A DNA stretch of 64,000 bases, from the NCBI RefSeq assembly GCF_001613045.1, contig NZ_BDBP01000007.1, positions 57,456 through 121,455 of the forward strand, written 5' to 3'. Every line of letters begins with the position of its first letter. Position 1 is the first letter of the stretch. This stretch comes from Nocardia lijiangensis NBRC 108240. Its GTDB lineage: Bacteria > Actinomycetota > Actinomycetes > Mycobacteriales > Mycobacteriaceae. Shown piece after piece: positions 38,280 through 46,861 of the stretch. The notes under the pieces are model-generated. The model saw nothing but the letters and a program-made list of their open reading frames with translations. It was not told the origin of the DNA and did no database searches. The position numbers were made by a program, and so were the translations under genes.

Positions 38280-39265
38280 GCCGCACACACCTTCAGCACC
38301 CGGGGCAGCACCTCGAGGCGCGCGGATTCGACCAGCGTGATCTCGCCGTCCAACTCCAGCGGCGCGGGCCGTTCGGGGCGCAGTTCGACGGTGGTGTCGC
38401 GGTGGCAGATCGCCAGCGGCGAGCTCGCGAACGCGCCGCGGTACAGCCCGGCGATCAGGCCGAGGATGCGCAGTCGTCCCGCGGCCGCCCAGATGTTCAC
38501 GTCGAAGCGGCCGTCGGTGCGGGTGACCGGAGTGTCGTAGTACATGCCGCCCGCGAAGTGCACGCTCTTGAGCACCCCGATATTGGTGATCGGCGCGGTG
38601 TGCGCCCAGTCGGTGCCACGCACCTCGAGGCGCAACGGCCGATGGGTGGCGATGTTGCGCAGCGCGGTGGCGATGATGGCGGCCTCGACGTTCTTGGACT
38701 TGAGCCAGGCCAGCGCGCCGGTCGCGTGATTGAACGAATCATTGCCCGCCGCAACGAGTCCCATGCTCGCGTTGAGCAGGAAGTAGCGCACGGCGCGGGT
38801 GCCGTCGGGCAGCACCATCGTGGCCTTGCCGACGTCGACCGTTTCCGCTCGCGCCGCGTCGACCCGGACCCCGACGTCGGCGATCGTCGCCGCGCGGCGC
38901 AGCGGCTTGTGGAAGTCGTTGGAGCTGCCCAGTCCGATGGCGCCGAGCGCGATGCGTTCCGCGCCGCGGCGCGGCCGATCGGTGTCCGGATCCATGATCG
39001 CGTTGAGCACCAGATTCACCATGCCGTCTCCGCCGGCCGCCACGATCACCTCCGGCGCTGTGTCATCGGTCGTTCCCAGGCCGCCGGTCTTTTCGAGGCC
39101 GCCGGTCGTTTCGAGATGGGCGCGTACCAGTTTCACGGCCTGGTCGGCATCGCCGGGCAGTTCGACGGTCATGCCGGGATGGCGGTCACGCAGCGCGCGC
39201 TCCACCGGCTGCCAGCGTTGCAGTGCGGTTCCCGCGTTCGATTGCGGATTCAAGATGACGAGCAT
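38276..39265 (-). CDS. Diacylglycerol/sphingosine-kinase-family lipid kinase
   Basis: 329 aa, ATG 39265, starting inside the HAD gene (16-nt overlap). DAGK catalytic domain: LVILNPQSNAGTAL at the start, nucleotide loop AAGGDGMVNLVLNAI (GGDG 78-81) and GAIGLGSSNDF. The C-terminal beta domain follows (FAGGMYYDTPVTRTDGRFDV, LELDGEITLVESARLEVLP). The family phosphorylates lipid hydroxyls (diacylglycerol, ceramide, sphingosine). A short repeated segment lies at residues ~53-66 (TGGLEKTGGLGTT). In this operon it may phosphorylate an amino-lipid alcohol. Coupled to the SDR by an ATGA overlap. Confidence 0.88.
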   Translation of the reverse strand: MLVILNPQSNAGTALQRWQPVERALRDRHPGMTVELPGDADQAVKLVRAHLETTGGLEKTGGLGTTDDTAPEVIVAAGGDGMVNLVLNAIMDPDTDRPRRGAERIALGAIGLGSSNDFHKPLRRAATIADVGVRVDAARAETVDVGKATMVLPDGTRAVRYFLLNASMGLVAAGNDSFNHATGALAWLKSKNVEAAIIATALRNIATHRPLRLEVRGTDWAHTAPITNIGVLKSVHFAGGMYYDTPVTRTDGRFDVNIWAAAGRLRILGLIAGLYRGAFASSPLAICHRDTTVELRPERPAPLELDGEITLVESARLEVLPRVLKVCAA

Positions 39266-39987
39266 GACTTCTCCTCGATACCCAGCCACTCGCGCAGCTC
39301 GGTCCACTCTCCGGTGGTGACCAGACCGGTCCGCGAACACTCGGGCGGCACAGCCGATTCCGTGGCGCCGAGCAGGAAGACCGGGATGCCCGCGCGGGCG
39401 GCGGGCGCGTCGTTGGCGGCGTCGTTGCCGATCATCAGGCAGTCGCGCGCCGCGAGCCCGAGCCGGTCGAGCAGTTCGTCGTAGAAGGCGACACGCGGCT
39501 TCGACCGTCGCATCGTTTCGCCGCTGGTGATGAACTCGAAGACGCCGGGATCGTGACCGCCCCAGCGCAACCGGGTGGTCGCGGTGATCGACGGCCACAG
39601 CGGGTTGGTGGCGACGACCTGCGTTGTGCCCGCCGCGCGCAGCTCGCGCACCGTCGACACCGCCTCCGGCAACACCGGGAAGCAGCGCCGCAGCCGGGCG
39701 AAATCGCGCTCGGCCAATCGCTGCAACCGCCGAGCCGCGAGCTCCGGTGCGATATCCAGGCGATCGGCGAGCAACCCGACCATGAGTTCGGTGTTCGTGC
39801 GGTCGGTTTCGTTGCGGCGCACCTCGGGCAGGACGTCGGAGAGCACCCGCAGGAACCGGTGCGGCGGCGTCAGGTCGCGGAAGGCCAGCGCCGCCGTCAG
39901 CGGCATCAGCGTCCGGAAACTGCGCCTGCGCAGACCGACCAGCGTGCCGTCCAGGTCCCACAACACGGTGCGATGCGCCGCCGTCAT
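39250..39987 (-). CDS. HAD-superfamily hydrolase
   Basis: 245 aa, ATG 39987 in the stop of the nucleotidyltransferase gene. Motif I LWDLDGTLVG (DxDGT), motif II in VVATNPLWPS, motif III Lys in RRSKPRVAFYDEL, and motif IV CLMIGNDAANDAPAARAG. Class-I cap helical insert at ~20-90. Likely a phosphatase or phosphotransferase acting on a small phosphorylated intermediate. The operon also has two P-loop kinases, two PEP-utilising phosphotransferases and a lipid kinase, so dephosphorylation of a pathway phosphate ester is likely. The substrate is unknown. Confidence 0.85.
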   Translation of the reverse strand: MTAAHRTVLWDLDGTLVGLRRRSFRTLMPLTAALAFRDLTPPHRFLRVLSDVLPEVRRNETDRTNTELMVGLLADRLDIAPELAARRLQRLAERDFARLRRCFPVLPEAVSTVRELRAAGTTQVVATNPLWPSITATTRLRWGGHDPGVFEFITSGETMRRSKPRVAFYDELLDRLGLAARDCLMIGNDAANDAPAARAGIPVFLLGATESAVPPECSRTGLVTTGEWTELREWLGIEEKSCSSS

Positions 39988-41384
39988 TCCTGACTGTCCA
40001 GCACGGCTTGCAGGTCGGCGCGCGTCAGGCCCAGCTGCGCGGCGAACTCGTCGATCCCGGGCCGTGCGGCGACCGCGCGCACGCCCGCACGCTGCACGAG
40101 TTCCACACCGTAGGCCGCGCCGAGGTCGACGACCGTCTTGGCCAGCGCCGCAGGGAACAGCCAGCGGCCGAGATCGCGCTGGAACACCCGGGTCAGCCGG
40201 TAGGGCGCGGCGACGCGGGCGCCGAGCGCCGAGAGCGCCGTCGGCTTCTGCAGCGAGCTCATCCGCGCCGCCTCCGCGGCGGGCACCAGCAGCAGATCCG
40301 ACCACAGCCGCCCGAAGGTGACGCGCTTCTCGTGGGCCAGCGCCGTCATGTTGAACTCGGTGTAGGCCTTCTCGATCCGCGAGGTGTGCGTGGAGCGGCT
40401 CCGCAGGAGCGCGTGGACGTCGGCAGTCTTGCGGGCGGTGTCGTAGCGGGTGAAGCGGTTGATCTTCGGCTGCACCCGGTCGACCAGGGCGGCGAACGCC
40501 GGGTTCGGCACCAGGCGGTGCGCCAGCGAGAGGGCGTGGTACATCAGGTTTTCGGTGCCCGCCGTCGCGATCTCGCCCGCCAGCAGGTCGTAGTCGAGAT
40601 CGGTGGCGTGGCGGGCGAGGTTCCAGATGTCGCCGAGTTCGCGTACCCCGGTCTTGTAGTAGGGCAGATGCACGCCCAGGTGGTGCAGGTTGTCCTCATG
40701 CGCCATGGCCCACGCGGGCACGCCGTAGAAGTCGATGCGGCGCACCCGATCCCAGATCGCCGCGTAGTCGATGGTGTACGGGGTCAGCGGCGTGATCAGG
40801 CCCCAGTGGGTGCCGACGACCAGCGCGCCGTCGCGCGAGACGAACGAGGGCAGGTGGTGCGACCGCTCGGCCCGCACCTTCGGCGCTTTGCCCAGCAACT
40901 CCGAGGTGGCGAAAAGGCCCAGGTCCCGGTAGATCTCGATGGCGGTCTCGACCTGATCGAGCTCGATCAGGATGTCCAGGTCGTTCATCCGCTTGTAGCG
41001 CGGGTCGTGGTAGATCTCGGTCGAGAAGAGCATCCCCTTGAGCACCACGCACCGCACGCCGCGTTCGTCGAAGCGGCGCAACAACTCCAGCGCCCCCGCC
41101 AGCCGCCGGTCGTTGACGGCGCCGATGCGCTCGGTGACGGCGGCGAAGTCGGCGCGCACGGCATCCGGCACGAGATCGTAGAGTCCCTCGGCCTCCAGCC
41201 TGCGCTGCACCAGCGGCACCGTCGCATTCAGCTTGGCCAGCGCGAAGAATTCGGCCCAGTCGGTGACATTCTTGGCCAGCTCGGCCGTCTCGGCGCGTTC
41301 GTCCGCGGTCGGCGCCGCCAGCGACGCATGCACCAGCAGCCGTTCGACCGCGGATCCTCCGGCGGCGATCGCGGTTCGGGTCAT
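39984..41384 (-). CDS. Uncharacterised nucleotidyltransferase-fold protein (NTP_transf_5 type)
   Basis: 466 aa, ATG 41384 overlapping the oxoamine-synthase stop. CVVLKGMLFSTEIYHDPRYK RMNDLDILIE carries the K-G and D-x-D-x-L pattern of the NTP_transf_5 family (Pol-beta-like nucleotidyltransferase fold). THWGLITPL and HLGVHLPYYKTGVRELGDIW are further conserved stretches. Family members sit in polysaccharide, lasso-peptide and other secondary-metabolite clusters, with function mostly unknown. The C-terminal ~120 residues are helical and end in a small helical segment (LAAQLGLTR-like). Here it could add NMP or a phosphoryl group to the operon's intermediate. Strictly coupled at both ends by 4-nt overlaps. 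Confidence 0.8.
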   Translation of the reverse strand: MTRTAIAAGGSAVERLLVHASLAAPTADERAETAELAKNVTDWAEFFALAKLNATVPLVQRRLEAEGLYDLVPDAVRADFAAVTERIGAVNDRRLAGALELLRRFDERGVRCVVLKGMLFSTEIYHDPRYKRMNDLDILIELDQVETAIEIYRDLGLFATSELLGKAPKVRAERSHHLPSFVSRDGALVVGTHWGLITPLTPYTIDYAAIWDRVRRIDFYGVPAWAMAHEDNLHHLGVHLPYYKTGVRELGDIWNLARHATDLDYDLLAGEIATAGTENLMYHALSLAHRLVPNPAFAALVDRVQPKINRFTRYDTARKTADVHALLRSRSTHTSRIEKAYTEFNMTALAHEKRVTFGRLWSDLLLVPAAEAARMSSLQKPTALSALGARVAAPYRLTRVFQRDLGRWLFPAALAKTVVDLGAAYGVELVQRAGVRAVAARPGIDEFAAQLGLTRADLQAVLDSQE

Positions 41385-42682
41385 TCCGCACCTTCCTGTT
41401 CTGGATGAAAACCGAAGCTCCTGGCGACGGTCGAGATCTGTTCGAGTGCGAAGTCGAGCTGATCACGGGTCAGCGTGGCCATCATGGAGACCCGCAAGCG
41501 CTGCTGTTCCCTCGGCACCGCGGGGAATTCGACGCCGTTGACGAAGACGCCCGCGCGGTGCAGCGCCGCCACCACCTCGGCGACGGCCAGCCGCTGCGGC
41601 ACCAGGATCGGGATGATCGCCGTCTGCGGATCGACCGCGAAGCCCATCCGGCGCAGCTCCCGCGCGAAATAGGCGGTGTTGTCGTGCAATTGGCGGACGC
41701 GCTCGGGGTGGGCGTCGATGAAATCGATCGACGCGAGCACCGCGGCGACCACCGCGGGCGACAGCGACGCCGAGAACATGTAGGAGCGGGCGAAGAAGCG
41801 CAGCGTGTCGACCAGGTCCTTGGATCCGGCCACGAACCCGCCGGTGGTGGCGAACACCTTCGAGAAGGTGCCCATGTAGAGCTCCACCGAGCCGTCGCCG
41901 AGGCCGAAATGCTCTGCGGTGCCGTGCCCTTTCGCGCCCAGCACACCGGTGCCGTGCGCGTCGTCGATGGCCAGCCAGGCGCCGAACGAATCGCACAGCG
42001 CGCGGATCTCCGGCAGCGGGGCGATATCGCCGTCCATGGAGTAGACGCCCTCGACCGCGACCACGATGTTCGCGCCCGGATTCCGCCAGCGCACCTGCAT
42101 CAAGCGATGGCGCAGGTGTCGCAGATCGTTGTGCTGGAAGGCCATCGACCGGACACGGCCGAGCTGAATGCCGTCGTAGAGGCTGGCGTGACTCTGTTCG
42201 TCGTAGAGCAGAGTGTCGCCGTTGCGCAGCAGACCGGTCACCCAGCCGACGTTCGCCGCGTAGCCGGAGGAGAACACCATCGCCGATTCGCAGCCCTTGG
42301 TCTCGGCGAGACGCTCTTCCAAGCGCATGTGCAGCGAGGTGGTGCCGTTGAGCAACGGCGGTCCTCCGCAACCGACGCCGAACTCCCGGGTCGCGGCGAC
42401 CGCGGCCTCGATGATCTCCGGTTCGCTGCCGAGCCCGAGGTAGTTGTTGGAGCCGAGCATGATCAGCTCGCGGGTCTCGCCGCCGTCGGGATCGCGCACC
42501 TGCACGACAGGACCCGCCGGGCCGGTGATTTCGCGCAGCACGAAGCCGCTGCCCCTGGCGTTCGTGACGTACGGCCGGAATTCCTCGAAGCGCTGTTCGA
42601 AGGTGTGCGCCGCGGGGTCGAGATAGTGTTCGAGACTGAAATTCTCGCCGTGACCGACGGAATCGATACGAGCTGTGGTCAT
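41381..42682 (-). CDS. Alpha-oxoamine synthase (PLP; AONS/KBL/SPT family)
   Basis: 433 aa, ATG 42682 in the previous stop (ATGA). Fold-type I PLP enzyme: NNYLGLGSEPEII, FGVGCGGPPLLNGTTSLHMR, His165 (ring-stacking) in DEQSHASLYDG, Asp240-Asp241-Ala-His243 in DDAHGTGVLG, and Schiff-base Lys275 in GTFSKVFATTGG. C-terminal VNGVEFPAVPREQQRLRVSM is shared with serine palmitoyltransferase and KBL. The reaction is decarboxylative condensation of an amino acid with an acyl thioester to an alpha-amino ketone. No biotin genes are nearby, so BioF is unlikely. The ACPs and fatty acyl-AMP ligase of the operon suggest a long-chain acyl-ACP donor, giving a 3-keto-sphingoid-like product or a pyrrole precursor. 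Amino-acid specificity is not readable by eye. Confidence 0.9.
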   Translation of the reverse strand: MTTARIDSVGHGENFSLEHYLDPAAHTFEQRFEEFRPYVTNARGSGFVLREITGPAGPVVQVRDPDGGETRELIMLGSNNYLGLGSEPEIIEAAVAATREFGVGCGGPPLLNGTTSLHMRLEERLAETKGCESAMVFSSGYAANVGWVTGLLRNGDTLLYDEQSHASLYDGIQLGRVRSMAFQHNDLRHLRHRLMQVRWRNPGANIVVAVEGVYSMDGDIAPLPEIRALCDSFGAWLAIDDAHGTGVLGAKGHGTAEHFGLGDGSVELYMGTFSKVFATTGGFVAGSKDLVDTLRFFARSYMFSASLSPAVVAAVLASIDFIDAHPERVRQLHDNTAYFARELRRMGFAVDPQTAIIPILVPQRLAVAEVVAALHRAGVFVNGVEFPAVPREQQRLRVSMMATLTRDQLDFALEQISTVARSFGFHPEQEGAE

Positions 42683-45414
42683 TCTTCGTCCTCGTGCACG
42701 ATGGTTGCGGTGCCTGCGCGTCCGTCGAGCAGCACGCGGTCTCCGGTGGCGATCAGGCGGGTGACGCCGGGAACGCCGACGACGGTGGGGATTCCGAGCT
42801 CGCGGCCGATGATGGCGGTGTGCGAGAGCACGCTGCCCTTCTCGCTCACCAGTCCGCCCGCGGCGACCATGAGGAAGACCCAGCCCGGGTCGGTGGTCGA
42901 GGCCACCAGGATCTGGCCGTCGATCTGCACCTCGGGATCGGGTGTGCCGAGCACCAGTGCGGGCGCTTCGACACGCCCTGGCGCGCAACCGATGCCGCGC
43001 AGCACGGTCTGCGCCGTTGCGTCGACTGCCGACATCGGGGTGTCGAAGGCCGGGTCATCGATACCGGCCGCGGCGATCCCGGTCGTGATGATCCGGGTGG
43101 GCAGCTCGGTGCCGCGCCAGTGCTCGTGGTCGGCTTTGCGGGTGGCGACGGTGCGGGCGGCGTCGGTGTCGACGGCGGTGCCGCGGGTCAGCGCCGCGAT
43201 CTCCTCGTAGGTGAGCCAGAAGATGTCGCGCGGATCGTTCAGCAGGCCCGCGCTGTGCATCTGGTTGCCGAACTCCCGGAACACCCGCTTGACCAGGCCG
43301 AAGGAACGACTGCGGCCCAAGCGCATGTTCTCGCGCTGCTTCACGTGCTCGCGAGCGCGGCCCAGCGCGAGGCGGAAGGCCACGCGCCGGGGGAAGCTGT
43401 CGCGGAACAGCGCGGCCGCGGTGGCCTCGGCCTCGCGGCGGATGGCCTTTTCCCGCGCGGCCATTTCGTCGATGTTCTGGCCACCGCGCAGGTAGTTGCG
43501 CAGCATCGGCACCAGGCGCTCGGGATGCTCGCCGAGCGGGTCGGTTTCGAGCTTGAGCTCGTCGACCGTGCGATCGCCGAACAGTGCGATATGACGCAGG
43601 CAGGCCGCACGGAACGCGGCGAACTCGGGCTGCGCCAGCGTCTTCCACACGGCGTGCACATCCAGCGGGCCCGTGAACAGTGCGCGCAGTGCGGCATCGT
43701 CGCGGATCGTCGCCGTCAGCGCCAGCGCCGAGCGCACCGGGTCGACACTGTCGACACCCTCCTCGCCGCAGAACAATTCGTTGCGCAGGGTGATCGCCTC
43801 GGTCGGCTCGAGCCCCTGGCGTTCCAGCAGCAGCCCCACGACGTGGAACAGCTGCTGGGCCAGGAAGTCGTTGAAGATCTGCACCGAGTACGCGGGTACG
43901 AGTTCGTGCAGGCAGCGCTCCATCCACTGCAGCAGCGCCTCCGGATCGCGTTCCCGTTCCGGCGTTTCAGGGGAGAGGCGACGGTCGAGGTCGGCGGTGA
44001 AGGCGGCCAGCTCGGTGAAGAAGGCCCGCAGCCTGCGCGGCAACCGCACCCACCCCGAGCCGATGATCGCGAAGACACGCAGTCGCAGCGCGTACATCCG
44101 CAGCCGCGCCACGCCGCGGGTCGGCGCCGCCGGACGCTGGTAGCGGTTCTCGATATTGAGGGCGGCCTCCCAGCCCTCGATCGCGAACTCCATGCCGGGA
44201 ATCTGCAGGAACAGCCGGTACCAATTGCTGATGTTGTAGTAGATCCGCCCGTGCGCGGTGCCGACCAGATACGGGTACAGGCTCGCCGCATTGCGGTCGA
44301 CGATCGCGCCGGTCGCGCCGAAATCCCGGTGGCAGGCACGGAAGACCTGCTCGTAGGCGGCGCGCAGGATCGAGAAGGTCAGCGGGCTCGACAGTCCAGG
44401 ATAGGACTCCGCCACATTGACGTTGTCGAAGATCGTCTCGCGCGCACCCGTCGCGGTGACCGGGCGGGCCTGCAGCAGGAACAGCGTACCGTCCGCGTCG
44501 TAGGCCCATTCGACATCTTGGGGTCCGCCGAAGGCGTCGGCGAGCGCGGCGGCGGTGCGCGCGAGCTCGAGAATCCGTTCGTCGGTGAGCGCGGGCTCGG
44601 TGCTGCCGCCCGCGATCTCCGCCACCGCGGTGCCGGAACCCGATTCGGCCACGACCCGGCTCCGCTTGTCGACGACGGTACGGGAAACGACCGCGCCCGA
44701 GGCATTGTCGACGAAGTAGGTGTCGCATTCCACCGTACCCGCCACGACGCCTTCACCCAGCCCGAGCGCCGCCGACACCACCGATTCGGCCGGATCGCCG
44801 GTCTGCGGATTGCAGCTGAAGACGACGCCGGAGACCGCGCTGTCGACCAACACCTGCACCAGCACGGCGCAGTCGACGCCGCCGTTGTCCAGGCCGCGGT
44901 GCGCTCGATAGAACAGCGAACGCTCCGAATAGGCCGACGCGAGCACGTCCAGAATGGCCCGCGGCACGTCGGCGGGCGCCACGTTCAGAACGGTATCCAG
45001 TTGGCCCGCAAACGAATCCGTCGCGGAGTCCTCCCCGCTGACCGAGGAACGGACCGCCAGTCGCACCGGGCCGCCTGACCATTCGGCGATCGCGGCCTCG
45101 AGTTCGGTCGCGACGGCGTCGGGCAGGGAAACGCCGAGGATCAGGCCGCGGACAGCCGCCGACACCGCACGCAACGACGCCGGGTCGGTGTGGTCCAGTG
45201 TCCGTAGCAGTTCGGCGATGCCGTCAGCGGCGGGCGCGAGAATCTCCGCGCACGCCTCGGTGGTCACCACCGCGAACGGCGGCACCCGGTAGCCGGCCGC
45301 CAGCAGGCGACCGAGATTCGCGGCCTTGGCCCCGAATCGCGCGGTGTGCGCCGCGTCCGGCCGCGCGGCCAGCGTCGCGGCGGGCACCACCGCGCCGGTA
45401 TTCGTTGGATTCAT
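42679..45414 (-). CDS. PEP-synthase/rifampicin-phosphotransferase-like enzyme
   Basis: 911 aa, ATG 45414 with AGAGG upstream. N-terminal ATP-grasp lobe (GAKAANLGRLLAAGYRVPPF, RSSVSGEDSATDSFAGQLDT, GDPAESVVSAALGLGEGVV, VEWAYDADGTLFLLQARPVT), a long helical middle domain (~330-770), and a C-terminal swivelling domain with His865 in KGSVLSHTAIIGRELGIP. The His carries phosphate from ATP to an acceptor bound by the middle domain. Relatives are PEP synthase, rifampicin phosphotransferase and the condensing enzymes PigC/RedH/TamQ. Length and order fit the last two groups. As an inner operon gene it is probably biosynthetic (activating a carbonyl or alcohol for condensation) and not a resistance gene. 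A second such unit is fused in the gene at 49666. Confidence 0.88.
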   Translation of the reverse strand: MNPTNTGAVVPAATLAARPDAAHTARFGAKAANLGRLLAAGYRVPPFAVVTTEACAEILAPAADGIAELLRTLDHTDPASLRAVSAAVRGLILGVSLPDAVATELEAAIAEWSGGPVRLAVRSSVSGEDSATDSFAGQLDTVLNVAPADVPRAILDVLASAYSERSLFYRAHRGLDNGGVDCAVLVQVLVDSAVSGVVFSCNPQTGDPAESVVSAALGLGEGVVAGTVECDTYFVDNASGAVVSRTVVDKRSRVVAESGSGTAVAEIAGGSTEPALTDERILELARTAAALADAFGGPQDVEWAYDADGTLFLLQARPVTATGARETIFDNVNVAESYPGLSSPLTFSILRAAYEQVFRACHRDFGATGAIVDRNAASLYPYLVGTAHGRIYYNISNWYRLFLQIPGMEFAIEGWEAALNIENRYQRPAAPTRGVARLRMYALRLRVFAIIGSGWVRLPRRLRAFFTELAAFTADLDRRLSPETPERERDPEALLQWMERCLHELVPAYSVQIFNDFLAQQLFHVVGLLLERQGLEPTEAITLRNELFCGEEGVDSVDPVRSALALTATIRDDAALRALFTGPLDVHAVWKTLAQPEFAAFRAACLRHIALFGDRTVDELKLETDPLGEHPERLVPMLRNYLRGGQNIDEMAAREKAIRREAEATAAALFRDSFPRRVAFRLALGRAREHVKQRENMRLGRSRSFGLVKRVFREFGNQMHSAGLLNDPRDIFWLTYEEIAALTRGTAVDTDAARTVATRKADHEHWRGTELPTRIITTGIAAAGIDDPAFDTPMSAVDATAQTVLRGIGCAPGRVEAPALVLGTPDPEVQIDGQILVASTTDPGWVFLMVAAGGLVSEKGSVLSHTAIIGRELGIPTVVGVPGVTRLIATGDRVLLDGRAGTATIVHEDEE

Positions 45415-45475
45415 AGATCTGTGCCTCTGCGTATCGAAAGAGGATGGGGGCGTGCGGCGTTCGAGCGGCCGGCGC

Positions 45476-46861
45476 TCATCGGGCCGACTCCGCCATGCTG
45501 TCGGCGGCCGAGACCGCGGGCTCGCGCCGCGTCAGTCGCACCAGCACCGGGTCGGGCGTGTTGGAGATCTCGGGGTTCTCTCGCACCCGCAGGCCGTTCA
45601 CCAGTTCGATGTCGTATCGCGACAACAGCATCGCCAGGCCGACGCGCAGTTCGGTCAGCGCCATGTGCTGGCCGACGCACAGGTGCGCGCCCCAGCCGAA
45701 CGGGAAGTAGCTGAACGAGGAACGAGCCCGGTTGCGCTCCTTGGTGAATCGGTCCGGATCGAACGTCAACGGGGAGTCCCAGAAGTCCGGGAAGCGGTGG
45801 TTGACGAACGGGCTGATCACCACGATCGCGCCCGGTTCCAGGTCGAAGCTGTCGAAACTGTCGGCCTCGAGCGCGGTGCGGCTGAATGCCCATGCCGGTG
45901 GGTGCAGCCGCATCGACTCGTCGATGGCCCGGCCGGTCAGCTCCAGCGCGGGCAACGCGCCCGCCACGTCGCCGGTACCGAGCGCCGCATCGATCTCGGT
46001 CCGAACTCGTTCCAGCACAGCAGGATTGCGGCACAGCTCGTAGACGGTCCAGGCCAGCGCGCCGCCGGTGGTCTCATGCCCGGCCAACAGGAAGGTGAGC
46101 ACCTCGTGCCGCAGCTGTTCGTCGTCCATGGCGTGGCCCGCGTCGTCGCGAGCCACGAGCAGGCGGCTGAGCAGCGAATCGGGCGCACCCGCCGCGGCGG
46201 CACGGTGACCCTGGATGACGTCGTCGACGACCCGGTGCAAGCGGTTCAGCACGCCGCGGAAGCGCCGATTGGCCGGGGTCGGTACGTTCGGCGGGATCTG
46301 GATCGGTGCGGCCATGTGCTGCATCACCCAGGAGACGCCCTCGCGCACGTCGTCCTCGATCTGCGGCAGCACACCGTCGATGTCCGCGCCCATGGTCGCG
46401 CGGCACACCACATCCGCCGCGAAACCCATCACCTCGGGCACCAGATCGAAGGCCGTTCCGTCGGCGGCGCGCTTGTCCAGCCGTTCCAGCATCCGCTGCC
46501 CGCAGGCGATCATCAGCGGAATCTCGGTGTCCACGTGCCTGCGCGCGAACGCCGGTTTGATCAACGCGCGCTGGCGTTTCCACAGTTCGCCGCCGCTGGT
46601 CAGCAGGCCGGGGCCGAGCAGGTAGTTGAGGCTCTGGTAGCTGATGCCCTTGGCGTATTTCGCCGCATTCGTCACCAGTACCTGGTTGATGTGGTCCGGA
46701 TCCACCAGCAGGTGCAGTTGCTGGTGCACGAGCCGCAGCCGCACACTGCCGCCGTGCGCGACGGCCTGCTCGTAGAACAGGGTCAGCGGGTCGGCGCGGT
46801 AGTCGAGGTAGGCGCCGAGCGGATGCCGCAGCGCCGGACCTGCGAGAGCGCGGCCGGTCAT
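45476..46861 (-). CDS. Cytochrome P450
   Basis: 461 aa, ATG 46861 in the FAAL stop. I-helix oxygen motif LAGHETTGGAL, K-helix ExxR in ESMRLHPPAW, PFVNHRFPDFWDSPLTFDPD RF, and heme loop FGWGAHLCVGQHMAL with axial Cys395. The FAAL-side overlap shows coupling; 61 bases separate it from the next gene. Features such as GPGLLTSGGELWKRQRALIK PAF resemble the CYP4/CYP102-like fatty-acid hydroxylase side of the family, so hydroxylation of a fatty chain, perhaps ACP-bound, is a reasonable guess. No redox-partner gene is in the operon. Confidence 0.93.
   Translation of the reverse strand: MTGRALAGPALRHPLGAYLDYRADPLTLFYEQAVAHGGSVRLRLVHQQLHLLVDPDHINQVLVTNAAKYAKGISYQSLNYLLGPGLLTSGGELWKRQRALIKPAFARRHVDTEIPLMIACGQRMLERLDKRAADGTAFDLVPEVMGFAADVVCRATMGADIDGVLPQIEDDVREGVSWVMQHMAAPIQIPPNVPTPANRRFRGVLNRLHRVVDDVIQGHRAAAAGAPDSLLSRLLVARDDAGHAMDDEQLRHEVLTFLLAGHETTGGALAWTVYELCRNPAVLERVRTEIDAALGTGDVAGALPALELTGRAIDESMRLHPPAWAFSRTALEADSFDSFDLEPGAIVVISPFVNHRFPDFWDSPLTFDPDRFTKERNRARSSFSYFPFGWGAHLCVGQHMALTELRVGLAMLLSRYDIELVNGLRVRENPEISNTPDPVLVRLTRREPAVSAADSMAESAR

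Noticed and set aside
41381..42682. BioF (8-amino-7-oxononanoate synthase) of biotin synthesis
   Set aside because: No other bio gene is nearby and the gene is coupled to lipid and nucleotidyl genes.
42679..45414. Rifampicin phosphotransferase as a resistance gene
   Set aside because: The domain order fits, but the gene sits inside a coupled biosynthetic operon with a second such unit fused to biosynthetic domains. A pathway role is more likely.
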